DNA of 64,000 nucleotides from assembly GCF_001570745.1 (NCBI RefSeq), contig NZ_BCSG01000001.1, positions 186,001 through 250,000 of the forward strand, read 5' to 3'. The translations under genes and the position numbers were made by a program. Under the pieces are notes generated by a model. It worked only from the letters and a program-made list of their open reading frames with translations. It did no database searches and was not told where the DNA came from. The DNA is from Alicyclobacillus mali NBRC 102425 (GTDB lineage: Bacteria; Bacillota; Bacilli; Alicyclobacillales; Alicyclobacillaceae). Positions within the stretch are counted from its first letter, which is position 1. Each line of letters begins with the position of its first letter. Below are positions 47,700 through 55,735 of the stretch, piece by piece.

Positions 47700-48602
47700 T
47701 TACGATCCGATCACGTCCCGCGCCCCAGCATAGTGGGCCACATAGTACGGATTTTGAAACACGTTCTGCACAATGACGACACCTTCGCCGTTGTGAGCGG
47801 ACGACGACTCGATCATCGACCCGTTGCCCATATAAATGCCGACGTGCGTCACGTGGTTGGCGTACAGGGAAGCGTAACTGTCTGTATCGCTGAAAAAGAG
47901 AAGATCGCCCGGTTGGAGGCTTGACTGGCTTACAGGTGTTCCCACGGTGGCCTGATCGTGCGACTCCCTCGGCAGTTGGATTCCGAAGTGTCCGAACACG
48001 TACTCGACAAATCCTGAGCAGTCGAAGCCAGTCTTGGGCGAGTCTCCGCCCCAGCAGTAAGGCGTGCCGAGGAACGATTTCGCATACGTCAGAATTTCCT
48101 GTCGAAGCTGTGCGAGATTGGCCGGGGTCTGGCTGGAGGTGGATGGATCCGAGCTGGCCGAGGTTCCGCTTGAGCTCGCTGTGCCTGTCGAGGTTGGGGG
48201 AACGGCTGCCGTGTTGGCCGCGGGAATGGGCAGGAACAAGGTCTGTCCGACCATGAGGTCCAGCGGGTTGATTCCCGGATTTGCCTGCAGGATGGCCGAA
48301 ACCGTGAGGTTGTGCGCCTGCGCGATGAGATAGATGGTGTCACCGGGCTGGACGGTGTAGGTCGTCGGCAGGGTCACCGTCTGGCCTGCGGCGATCTGGT
48401 TCGGATTGGACAGTTGGGGGTTGGCGAGTTCCAGAGCCGTGAGTGGCAGGTGACGAGCCTCCGCGATGCGGTACAGCGTGTCGCCCTGGCGAATGGTGTA
48501 CGTGGCAGGCTGATGAACTGCGGCCGCGAGCGCTGTGGCGGGGCCGAGCGCGGCGAAGGTGAGCGTCAGGGTGGCGAACATCCGGGCGCTCCGAAGTCTC
48601 AT
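47700..48602 (-). CDS. cell-wall hydrolase, 2x LysM + NlpC/P60 (LytE-like)
   Basis: 300 residues from ATG 48602. Signal peptide (about 1-27), LysM 1 (YTIRQGDTLYRIAEARHL), LysM 2 (YTVQPGDTIYLIAQAHNL), a Ser/Thr/Ala-rich linker (about 130-165), and NlpC/P60 with catalytic Cys in FDCSGFV and His in HVTHVGIYMG. It should bind peptidoglycan and cut D-Glu-meso-DAP bonds outside the cell. ATG 48611 and TTG 48638 are upstream alternatives. In B. subtilis lytE is a SigI target, and a SigI-like element stands upstream here. Confidence 0.9.
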   Translation of the reverse strand: MRLRSARMFATLTLTFAALGPATALAAAVHQPATYTIRQGDTLYRIAEARHLPLTALELANPQLSNPNQIAAGQTVTLPTTYTVQPGDTIYLIAQAHNLTVSAILQANPGINPLDLMVGQTLFLPIPAANTAAVPPTSTGTASSSGTSASSDPSTSSQTPANLAQLRQEILTYAKSFLGTPYCWGGDSPKTGFDCSGFVEYVFGHFGIQLPRESHDQATVGTPVSQSSLQPGDLLFFSDTDSYASLYANHVTHVGIYMGNGSMIESSSAHNGEGVVIVQNVFQNPYYVAHYAGARDVIGS

Positions 48603-48614
48603 GCTCTCCATCCT

Positions 48615-48652
48615 CTCGAAATCGAAGGTTTTCGACAACGTTCGATTTCGAG
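48615..48652. repeat. 12-bp perfect inverted repeat upstream of the LytE-like gene
   Basis: CTCGAAATCGAA (48615-48626) and TTCGATTTCGAG (48641-48652), 14-nt spacer. It covers the expected transcript start and could be an operator or an mRNA leader hairpin. Confidence 0.6.
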
Positions 48653-48665
48653 GCGCCCTCGGGGG
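48641..48665 (-). promoter_or_regulatory. possible SigI-type promoter of the LytE-like gene
   Basis: On the minus strand CCCCCGAGGGCGCC (from 48665) resembles the sigI promoter's CCCCCGAAAACGCC, and CGAA follows (48644-48641), but 3 nt closer than at sigI. The A-tract is replaced by GGG. Confidence 0.3.
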
Positions 48666-48699
48666 ACTCCTTTATGTAAATGAAACCAGAGAAAAAGCA

Positions 48700-48755
48700 T
48701 CCAAAACAATAAAATCCAAATGCCCGGCGCCGATCTCGCCCCAGTTCGGCACCGG
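48700..48755 (-). terminator. terminator after galU
   Basis: Minus strand stem CCGGTGCCGAAC / GATCGGCGCCGG (48755-48724, one mismatch and one G-U), then a T-rich tract through 48700. Confidence 0.7.
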
Positions 48756-48764
48756 ACATCTCGA

Positions 48765-49655
48765 TCAGTAGTTCGCGAGGCGGCTCTGGACGCGATCGTC
48801 CATCAGCCACTTGCGCATGGAAGCGGCAAGCTTCGGGTCCTCCAGGCCAAAGGCCAAATTCGCCTTGAGCCAGCCTTCGAGGTTGCCGATGTCGTGCCGG
48901 ACGCCTTCGAATTGATATGCATCGACGAGGCCCATCGCGGCGAGCTTCTGCAGGGCGTCGGTGAGCTGGAGTTCGCCGCCGTGCCCGATGGGCGTCTGCT
49001 CGAGCGCGTCGAAGATCGACGGAGGCAGTATGTATCGTCCGAGCACCGCGAAATTCGAAGGCGCTTCGGCCTCGTTGGGCTTCTCGATGAGTCGCCTGAC
49101 CGGGAACGGTTCTGGACCCACCACGATGCGGGCTGGCTCAATGATTCCATACTTCGACACGTCCGCGGCCGGGACGGGTTGGACACCGAGTAGAGCGCGC
49201 TCTGGATCTGCGTATTGTTTCATGAGCTGGCGGACCACCGGCTCTTCCGACTGGATGATGTCGTCGCCGAGCAGCACGGCAAATGGCTCCCCACCCACGA
49301 ACGATCGCGCACAAAGAATGGCGTGCCCCAACCCGAGTGGCGTCTTCTGGCGCACGTAGTGAATGTTCACCAAGTCCGAGATGGCCTGCACCTCAGTCAG
49401 CATGTTGGACTTTCGACTTTGCTCCAGGTGCAGTTCCAGCTCGGGCGACCGGTCGAAATGGTCCTCGATGGCCTTCTTGGCTCGCCCGGTGATGATGAGG
49501 ATCTCTTCGATTCCAGAATAAACAGCCTCTTCCACGATATATTGGATGCATGGCTTGTTCAGGATGGGCAGCATTTCTTTCGGCACGGCCTTGGTGGCCG
49601 GGAGCATACGCGTGCCAAAGCCCGCGGCCGGGATGACCGCTTTTCTGACCTTCAT
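48765..49655 (-). CDS. galU: UTP-glucose-1-phosphate uridylyltransferase
   Basis: 296 residues. The nucleotide-binding signature is AVIPAAGFGTRMLPATKAVPKEML; LLGDDII and RRLIEKPNEAEAPSN follow. It makes UDP-glucose for surface polysaccharides and glycolipids. ATG 49655 has AGAGGTG 6-7 nt upstream; the reading frame open further 5' has no better start. It is 92 bp after moeA and is followed by a terminator. Confidence 0.95.
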   Translation of the reverse strand: MKVRKAVIPAAGFGTRMLPATKAVPKEMLPILNKPCIQYIVEEAVYSGIEEILIITGRAKKAIEDHFDRSPELELHLEQSRKSNMLTEVQAISDLVNIHYVRQKTPLGLGHAILCARSFVGGEPFAVLLGDDIIQSEEPVVRQLMKQYADPERALLGVQPVPAADVSKYGIIEPARIVVGPEPFPVRRLIEKPNEAEAPSNFAVLGRYILPPSIFDALEQTPIGHGGELQLTDALQKLAAMGLVDAYQFEGVRHDIGNLEGWLKANLAFGLEDPKLAASMRKWLMDDRVQSRLANY

Positions 49656-49746
49656 CTTCTTCACCTCTGCGATGTTTCGCACAAATCGGCCTGTCCTCCA
49701 TATTTTAGCCATCTTGCGACGCGCGCGCCACGCCTGTATCTGGAAT

Positions 49747-50988
49747 TCAAACCAACCCGAGCGATGGTACCCATCCTCGTGTCCAGGCGACCGGGACGGT
49801 CGCGCCCCGCGCAAGGTGATGGCCGTCCATCCTCGCGATGGCGTTCGTGGACACGAGACCCGCCAGGCTTCCCGAAGACTGTTTGTCCTCAGGTTGAAAA
49901 ATGAGCGTGGCGCTCTGGAGGCGCAGTCGGCCGCGGAGCACGCGCGTATGTTTGACCGGTTTCATGTGCACGTCGCCATCCAGGACAGCCATGAGTGGAA
50001 AAGGGCGCGCACCTTGCACACCCAGCCAGCGCATCACGAACGGCACCACGAGCGCGTGGAACTGCACATATGCCGCTGCCGGATTGCCCGACAGGCCAAA
50101 CGCGAATCCCTTGGACGTGGGCCGCGCAAGCATTGGGGCGCCTGGCCGCATCCAGATGCGCTCAAACAGAAGCGGAGCATCGACGTCGAGAGCTGCGAGG
50201 GCGGCCTTGGCGTAGTCCGCGTCTCCGACCGAAGCACCGCCAGTCAGGATGAGCAGATCCACCTTCGCGGCGAGGCGTTTCGCCGCGGAGACAATCGCGT
50301 CGAGATCGTCAGGCGCATGTTCAACCGCGGCGATCTCGACGCCGAGGCGAGACAAGGTGGACTGGAGAAACGCGTCGGTGGCCGCGTAGACGTGACCGGG
50401 CGGCGGTCCGCCTTCCGCATGAGGCTCTGTCACCAACTCGGACCCCGTCGCCAGCACGGCCGCGGCGAGCGGCCGCGGGCACGTATATTGGTGTACGCCC
50501 GCGGCGCGGAGGACGGCCTGCGTCTGGCCGTCGACAAGCTGACCCGCGCGGGCTATGACGTCGCCGCGCCGCGCGTCGTCTCCCTGAGGCTGCACGGACT
50601 CCCCTGAGATCACGGGCCGGAGCAGGCGAATCCCATCGTCTTCCACAGCCACCCACTCTTCGCGAACCACGGCCGCAGTCCCTGGCGGCACGGGGGCACC
50701 CGTGCGAACGCGCACGGCCTGTCCTGGTGTCACGGAGACGCTCAAAGCGTCACCCGCGCGGACGTCGCCCACCACGCGGAGGGGGGCATCGCCCCGGAGG
50801 TCCGCCGCGTGGATGGCGTAGCCGTCCATCATGGAACGAGAGAACGGCGGGAGATCGACGGCTGCCGACACATCGCGGGTCAGCCATCGAGGTTCCACAG
50901 GATTCCAGACGTCGGTTGGGATGTTAATCGTCGCGGGCACATGGCGCTCAAGGCGCGCCCATGCTTCGTCAAACGTGACGAGTTCCAT
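49747..50988 (-). CDS. moeA: molybdopterin molybdenumtransferase MoeA
   Basis: 413 residues. The N-terminal signature DLPPFSRSMMDGYAI and the C-terminal MoCF domain with AAVLATGSELV and LTGGASVGDADY are clear. MoeA inserts molybdate into adenylated molybdopterin. No other Mo-cofactor gene is nearby, which is unusual. Starts 12 bp after the aldo/keto reductase stop, with GAGGG 8 nt upstream, so it is likely read from that gene's promoter. Confidence 0.93.
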   Translation of the reverse strand: MELVTFDEAWARLERHVPATINIPTDVWNPVEPRWLTRDVSAAVDLPPFSRSMMDGYAIHAADLRGDAPLRVVGDVRAGDALSVSVTPGQAVRVRTGAPVPPGTAAVVREEWVAVEDDGIRLLRPVISGESVQPQGDDARRGDVIARAGQLVDGQTQAVLRAAGVHQYTCPRPLAAAVLATGSELVTEPHAEGGPPPGHVYAATDAFLQSTLSRLGVEIAAVEHAPDDLDAIVSAAKRLAAKVDLLILTGGASVGDADYAKAALAALDVDAPLLFERIWMRPGAPMLARPTSKGFAFGLSGNPAAAYVQFHALVVPFVMRWLGVQGARPFPLMAVLDGDVHMKPVKHTRVLRGRLRLQSATLIFQPEDKQSSGSLAGLVSTNAIARMDGHHLARGATVPVAWTRGWVPSLGLV

Positions 50989-50999
50989 CGATTGCGCCC

Positions 51000-51950
51000 T
51001 CAGCTGTTGAGCACCTGCTCAACGCGCGCCAGCACGTCTTCACTCAGCGCAATGCCTGAAGCCTTCGCGTTTTCTTCCACCTGTTCTGGGCGGCTTGCGC
51101 CGACAAGCGCGCTCGCCACGTTGGGCAGGCGCAGCGTCCACGCGAGGGCGAATTGCGCGAGCGTAAGCCCAGCTTCGTTCGCCAAGCCTTCCAGCTGCTC
51201 CACCTTGCTCAGGATCTCGTCCGTCACCTTCATGAACTGGTTGACACCCGGCGTCGCGAGGCGTGAACCTGCCGGCGCTGGTTGGCCCTTGCGATATTTG
51301 CCCGTCAGCACGCCTTGGGCGAGAGGAGAGAACACCACCTGGCCGATGCCCGCCGTCTCGCAGATGGGAACGACAGCCGCCTCAATGTACCGCTCAAACA
51401 TGTTGTAAATGGGTTGGCTGGCGGCAAACTTGTGCAGTCCGAGCTCCCGTTGCAGCCGCACGCCCTCCGCAATCTTGTCCGCGGGCCACTCGCTGAACCC
51501 CGCGTACAGGATCTTGCCCTGCGCAATGAGATCGTCCACTGCGCGCAGGGTTTCCTCGAGATCCGTCTCCGCGTCGTAACGGTGGAAGTAAAAAATGTCG
51601 ATGTAGTCCGCGCCGAGCGCCTTCAGGCTCTGATGCACCTGTTCCACGACGTGTTTCCTGCTGAGCCCGCGGTCATTGGGCCCCTGTCCGACGGGCCAAA
51701 ACGCTTTCGTCGTGATCACGTAGCTCTCGCGCGGGAATGGCGCCAGCGCCTCGCGCATGACTTCTTCCGCGGCGTGGGGCTTTGCGCCGTACACATTTGC
51801 GCAGTCAAAGTGGTTGATCCCAAGCTCGTATGCCCTATGGACGCAGGCAATGGCCTGTTCCCGCTCGGTCACGGTTCCGTACGTGAGCCAGCTGCCGAGC
51901 GCGATTTCGGACACCTTCAGTCCGCTCTTTCCAAGTCTGCGGTATTTCAT
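51000..51950 (-). CDS. aldo/keto reductase
   Basis: 316 residues. MKYRRLGKSGLKVSEIALGSW starts the TIM barrel; catalytic tetrad residues are Asp and Tyr in NHFDCANVYG, Lys in VITTKAF, and His in FYFHRYD. The GFSEW segment and the NADPH site LVGASRPEQVEEN are also visible. It is closest to the K-channel beta-subunit-like/YghZ branch. The substrate is unknown. ATG 51950 has GGAGGTG upstream. Confidence 0.92.
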   Translation of the reverse strand: MKYRRLGKSGLKVSEIALGSWLTYGTVTEREQAIACVHRAYELGINHFDCANVYGAKPHAAEEVMREALAPFPRESYVITTKAFWPVGQGPNDRGLSRKHVVEQVHQSLKALGADYIDIFYFHRYDAETDLEETLRAVDDLIAQGKILYAGFSEWPADKIAEGVRLQRELGLHKFAASQPIYNMFERYIEAAVVPICETAGIGQVVFSPLAQGVLTGKYRKGQPAPAGSRLATPGVNQFMKVTDEILSKVEQLEGLANEAGLTLAQFALAWTLRLPNVASALVGASRPEQVEENAKASGIALSEDVLARVEQVLNS

Positions 51951-51971
51951 GGTGCGGACACCTCCGCCCCC

Positions 51972-52000
51972 ATTGTACTGGCTTTTTCTGCGAAGGCCAA
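51972..52000 (-). promoter_or_regulatory. sigmaA-type promoter of the aldo/keto reductase-moeA unit
   Basis: Minus strand TTGGCC (52000-51995), 17-bp spacer, TACAAT (51977-51972). Confidence 0.65.
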
Positions 52001-52090
52001 ACAACCCACTCTGGCGGAACAAGCACAGGATTCCGCGCGCCGGCGTCGAATCCTTGTCACGACATCGACTCGACGGGGAGGACACGACGT

Positions 52091-52843
52091 ATGGATTTGC
52101 GCGCGCTGCTGAGTTTGAAAGCGCTTGATGACGTGCGGTCCGCGCTGTTTGTAGGGCCACACCCAGATGACAACGAGGTGGGCGCAGGCGGCACGATGGC
52201 GAAGCTCGTGGCCAAGGGATGCAGAGTCGTTTCGGTGACGGTCACGGACGGGCGCCACGGCGCGTTAGGCGAGGTCGATCCCGCCCATCTCGCCCACCGG
52301 AGGCAGGAAGAACTTGAGGCGGCCTGTACGGTCCTCGGTATCCAGGAACACATCGCATTCGGTTTCGAAGACCTCGGCTCGTACACCGAGGTGGACGTCG
52401 TCGAGAAGCTCGTGCCGGTGCTGCTCGACATTCGCCCCGAAGTTGTCGTCACCGTGGATCCATGGACGCCCTACGAGGCCCATCCTGATCACATCAAAAC
52501 GGGGCGCGCCGTGGCGGAATGCGCCATTCGCCTCGCAAGTCTCAAGGTGTCGCAAGCCCTGCCCGCGTATGTTCCGCCGATGTTTGCGTTTTACGCAAGC
52601 GCGTATCCGAATGCGGCTGTCGACGTGACGGATCATTGGCACAGCAAAATCAGAGCTATCGAGGCCCATGAGAGTCAGTTTGCCACGCCTGAATGGCCGG
52701 CGCTAAAGGCTTACTTTGACTTTCAGGCGCGGGAGGCGGCCAAACGATTCCTGGATGACGCGGGGGGCAGCCGGCTCGCAGAGGCGTTTAAAGTGTTGTC
52801 GCCTCGCCAACTCCACTTCTTTCCCGATGCCATCAGGAGCTGA
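52091..52843 (+). CDS. LmbE/PIG-L family deacetylase, BshB-like
   Basis: 250 residues. Zinc-site motifs HPDDNEVGAGG (near 25) and AHPDHIKTG (near 137). Family members deacetylate GlcNAc-malate (BshB, bacillithiol synthesis) or similar sugars. With a bacilliredoxin in the same window, a bacillithiol role is reasonable but other LmbE substrates cannot be excluded. GGGGAGGAC lies 8 nt before ATG 52091. 15 bp upstream of an MFS gene. Confidence 0.85.
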   Translation: MDLRALLSLKALDDVRSALFVGPHPDDNEVGAGGTMAKLVAKGCRVVSVTVTDGRHGALGEVDPAHLAHRRQEELEAACTVLGIQEHIAFGFEDLGSYTEVDVVEKLVPVLLDIRPEVVVTVDPWTPYEAHPDHIKTGRAVAECAIRLASLKVSQALPAYVPPMFAFYASAYPNAAVDVTDHWHSKIRAIEAHESQFATPEWPALKAYFDFQAREAAKRFLDDAGGSRLAEAFKVLSPRQLHFFPDAIRS

Positions 52844-52858
52844 AACGGAGGCGGAACC

Positions 52859-54157
52859 ATGGCGCAGGTGAGTCTGCAACCTTCCGTCCGGCCGCGCCCG
52901 TCGGTTGCGAAGAAGACCGCGTACGCAGCCAACCAGATTGCCGTCAACATGCTGTGGCAGGCGTGCAACGCGGTGGCCGTGTATGACTATGTGGCCTATC
53001 ACGGGGTGTCCGCGGTTCGGCTGTCGACCGGCCTCATCGTCTACGGGGTGCTGAACGCCCTTTTCAACCTCGTGGCGGGCCACGTGAGCGACCGCACCAA
53101 GACGCGCTTCGGCCGGCGCATTCCGTACGTCGCCGTGGCATCCATCCCGTACGCCGTGTGCTTCGCGCTCCTGTTCTCCCCGCCTCGCCTGACGCAAGCC
53201 GGCCTCGTCGTGTACTTTCTCGCTATGACATTCCTGTTCGATCTCGCCTTCACGTTCGCCGCCCTCAACGCGAACGCGCTCTACCCAGAGATGTACGCCG
53301 ATCCGCGCGATCGCGCCTACGTGTCGGCACTTCAACAGGTCTTTGGCATCGTCGGGCTCATCGCAGGCGTCGCGCTGTCGAAGTCGCTCGGTCAGTCCCT
53401 CGGCTGGTCCCGCATGGCGTGGATCTTCGCCGCGGTGGCCATCGCCTCCATGTACGTGTCGCTCTGGGGCAGCTTTGAAACCGGCGATCCCGTCGAGCCG
53501 TTTCGCTGGCGAGAGGCGCTCTGGGAAACATTCCGCAATCGAGCGTTCCTCTGGTACGTCGTGGCGAGTTTCCTCGTCCAGTTCACCACCACGCTCTTTA
53601 CCACCGCGTCCTCGTTCTACACGTCCTACGTGGTACGGCTGAGCCCGTTGCAGAACTCGCTCTTTCTCGGCGGCATCTTCGTCGTCGCGATGCCCGTCGC
53701 ATTTGTGTGGGCTCGCGCGGCCATCCGGTATGGCGCTTCCCGCTCGGCCATGGTCGCCATCGCCCTGTACGCGTGCATCGAGGCGCTCCTGCTCGTCGAT
53801 CGTTCGCCCGCTTCCGTGCTCGCAACCGGACTCTTGCTCGGCGTCCCCGTCGCTGGTTTCATGGTCCTCTTGAACATGCTTCTGGCCGAGGTGATCGATC
53901 TCGACGCGCGCCGCACAGGCCGGCGCCGCGAAGGGATGTACCTGGGCGTAAACGGATGCATCGTGCGCCTCGGCTTGTCCCTTCAGTACGCCGTGATGGC
54001 CATCTTCTTCGCCGTCTCGGGCTACCGGGCGGGCGCGAGCGTCGAACCGCCAAGTGCTGTGGAGGGCTTCCGCCTGTTGCTCGGCCTCGTCCCGGCGCTA
54101 TTTCTCGCGGGCGCCTTTCTGTGCATGCGGGTATACGATCGAATGCGATCCCTGTGA
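52859..54157 (+). CDS. MFS transporter, GPH (sugar:cation symporter) type
   Basis: 432 residues, about 12 helices. The loop GHVSDRTKTRFGRRIPYVAV after helix 2 is the GPH-type signature. The second half has the shortened cytoplasmic loop DARRTGRRREGMYLG typical of the same group. Substrate unknown; sugars or lipophilic solutes are typical. GGAGGCGG precedes ATG 52859, close behind the LmbE gene. Confidence 0.87.
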   Translation: MAQVSLQPSVRPRPSVAKKTAYAANQIAVNMLWQACNAVAVYDYVAYHGVSAVRLSTGLIVYGVLNALFNLVAGHVSDRTKTRFGRRIPYVAVASIPYAVCFALLFSPPRLTQAGLVVYFLAMTFLFDLAFTFAALNANALYPEMYADPRDRAYVSALQQVFGIVGLIAGVALSKSLGQSLGWSRMAWIFAAVAIASMYVSLWGSFETGDPVEPFRWREALWETFRNRAFLWYVVASFLVQFTTTLFTTASSFYTSYVVRLSPLQNSLFLGGIFVVAMPVAFVWARAAIRYGASRSAMVAIALYACIEALLLVDRSPASVLATGLLLGVPVAGFMVLLNMLLAEVIDLDARRTGRRREGMYLGVNGCIVRLGLSLQYAVMAIFFAVSGYRAGASVEPPSAVEGFRLLLGLVPALFLAGAFLCMRVYDRMRSL

Positions 54158-54186
54158 TCAGGTGGCGTTGAACGGTCGTAGGCCGT

Positions 54187-54230
54187 TGCGAAGAAGCCCC
54201 ATACCTGCCGCGTTTGGGGCTGGCTTCGCA
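54187..54230 (+). terminator. interrupted hairpin after the GPH transporter gene
   Basis: TGCGAAG-AA-GCCCCA (54187-54201) pairs with TGGGGC-TGG-CTTCGCA (54215-54230). There is no U-run, so it is a weak terminator candidate. Confidence 0.45.
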
Positions 54231-54249
54231 CCTGTAAAACCCGTACAAT
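54221..54249 (+). promoter_or_regulatory. candidate promoter for the small W-rich protein and SDR genes
   Basis: TGGCTT (54221-54226), 17-bp spacer, TACAAT (54244-54249). The -35 is poor. Confidence 0.4.
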
Positions 54250-54363
54250 GAGTGGAAATTGGGTCGAGGATCGCGCCCTTTTGCGCGGGTGCCCTTCCGT
54301 TTCGTCCATTCCTTCGGCTCTCTTGGCGCGTACCGTACAACAAACGCGGCAAGGGAGGGATGG

Positions 54364-54663
54364 ATGATGGCGGACCTGCGCGGTGTCGCGCGAAACTATA
54401 TCGGCCGGCCTGTCGTCGTGCACACGCACAACGGCGTACACCGCGGCGTGCTCCATCACGTGGACGATCGCGGCATGTATCTGCGCGTGTATCGGCCGGG
54501 CGCGCGCTTCACGGCCTTCGACGGAGAAGCTGATATTCGCACATTGGATCAAGCGCCGCAATCGCTCGACGCGGAGACGGCGTGGTGGCTTTGGCCGCTC
54601 ATTTTCATTCCATGGGCTGTGGCTTTGGCACTTGCACCTTGGTGGTGGGGAGCCTGGTGGTGA
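54364..54663 (+). CDS. small membrane protein with LSm-like N-terminus and Trp-rich tail
   Basis: 99 residues. GGGAGGG (54353-54359) precedes ATG 54364; ATG 54367 is equally possible. The first half (GRPVVVHTHNGVHRGVLHHVDDRGMYLRV) looks like a small beta-barrel of the Sm/YlmC kind, by pattern only. The tail is a hydrophobic helix ending WWWGAWW. I do not recognise a family name. Confidence 0.6.
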   Translation: MMADLRGVARNYIGRPVVVHTHNGVHRGVLHHVDDRGMYLRVYRPGARFTAFDGEADIRTLDQAPQSLDAETAWWLWPLIFIPWAVALALAPWWWGAWW

Positions 54664-54704
54664 GGGGCAACCCCCCCACCGCAGGCTCGAAAGGGGGACA
54701 AGCC

Positions 54705-55481
54705 GTGGCAAAAGTGGTGTTGATCACGTCAGGCGCAAAGGGGCTCGGCTACAGCACGGTGCTCACGCTTGCGAAATGCGGCTGGGACGTGGCGTTTACA
54801 TACGGAAAGAGCCAACAGGAAGCGGTGTCGCTCGCGAGCCGCGTGGAGGCCACGGGTCAACGCGCGCTTCCCATTCACTGCGACCTGTTCAGCCGCGACT
54901 CGATTCAGAGTGCCGTGTCCGCTGCCAAGGGCGCGCTCGGCGGGATCGACGCGGTGGTGCACAACTTCGGGCCGTTCGTTTTTGAGCGCAGGCCGCTCGC
55001 GGACTACGACGACGACATGTGGCGCCAGATGATGGACGGGAACCTGACGAATTTCTTCTGGCTGTACCGAGCGACGGTGCACGACATGCGCGCGCGGCGG
55101 TTTGGCCGCTTCGTCACCATCGGATACGACGGCGCGGGCGAGGCGCGCGGGTGGCGTTATCGGGCCGCGTACGCGGCGGCGAAATCTGGACTGGCTGCCC
55201 TCACACGTTCCATTGCGCGCGAGGAGCGCATGTACGGCATCACGGCCAACATGGTCTGCCCGGGGGACATTCGCGGCGAGGATAAGATGCGGATGATTGA
55301 AGACGTGAAAGATGTGCGCACGGAAGAAGGATTGCGGCCGCCGGTCGGAGAAGACGTAGCCCGCGCGGTGGAGTGGTTCTTGCGGGAAGAAGGTCAGGAA
55401 GTCAATGGAACTGTGCTCGAGGTCACCGGCGCCCGCGAAATCTTGGCGAAGGACTCCCTCCCGCGCAGGCCAGAGCCCTAG
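54705..55481 (+). CDS. short-chain dehydrogenase/reductase, catalytic Ser missing
   Basis: 258 residues. The nucleotide motif is TSGAKGLG (8-15), with the first Gly of TGxxxGxG replaced by Ser. The active-site YAAAK (Tyr156, Lys160) is kept, but where Ser is expected the sequence is TIGYDG (Tyr141). VCPGDIRGED and a C-terminal VLEVTGA close the fold. An oxidoreductase is expected, perhaps with altered chemistry or only a structural role. GTG 54705 has AAAGGGGG 7 nt upstream. Its stop shares CTAG with a small gene on the other strand. Confidence 0.85.
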   Translation: MAKVVLITSGAKGLGYSTVLTLAKCGWDVAFTYGKSQQEAVSLASRVEATGQRALPIHCDLFSRDSIQSAVSAAKGALGGIDAVVHNFGPFVFERRPLADYDDDMWRQMMDGNLTNFFWLYRATVHDMRARRFGRFVTIGYDGAGEARGWRYRAAYAAAKSGLAALTRSIAREERMYGITANMVCPGDIRGEDKMRMIEDVKDVRTEEGLRPPVGEDVARAVEWFLREEGQEVNGTVLEVTGAREILAKDSLPRRPEP

Positions 55482-55606
55482 GATTTGGGCTCATCGTCGG
55501 CGCCATGACGCTGTTTCAACGAGCGCCTGAGCCCATCCGAAAGGCGCCAGGTGAGGTATGCGGCGAAACAGGCCGCCGCGATGAGATACGCCATGCTGTC
55601 GCGCAT
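55478..55606 (-). CDS. 42-residue membrane protein
   Basis: Reads MRDSMAYLIAAACF, then AAYLTWRLSDGLRR, and ends with a charged tail GADDEPKS. One short membrane helix is predicted. GGGAGGAGGACTTTGG gives a very good ribosome binding site before ATG 55606. The TAG stop overlaps the SDR stop in the palindrome CTAG. I do not know the family. The ribosome binding site and sensible composition make it more than chance. Confidence 0.6.
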   Translation of the reverse strand: MRDSMAYLIAAACFAAYLTWRLSDGLRRSLKQRHGADDEPKS

Positions 55607-55702
55607 CCAAAGTCCTCCTCCCATCGGGAACGGGTACGCATCAGCACTTTACAGGTTTAGATTTACTCGCGTTTCTTATGCAACCCTTGCAGTCAAAGGG
55701 AA

Positions 55703-55721
55703 CCGCCTAAGCCTTAGGCGG
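55703..55721. promoter_or_regulatory. 19-bp perfect palindrome before the 3-hydroxyacyl-CoA dehydrogenase gene
   Basis: CCGCCTAAG-C-CTTAGGCGG, touching the GAAGGAGGAAG ribosome binding site. A repressor operator is the simplest reading; an RNA hairpin next to the site is another. Confidence 0.55.
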
Positions 55722-55735
55722 AAGGAGGAAGGTCG

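Noticed and set aside
48603-48764. c-di-AMP (ydaO-type) riboswitch before the LytE-like gene
   Set aside because: The gap is too short after the galU terminator and shows only a simple inverted repeat.
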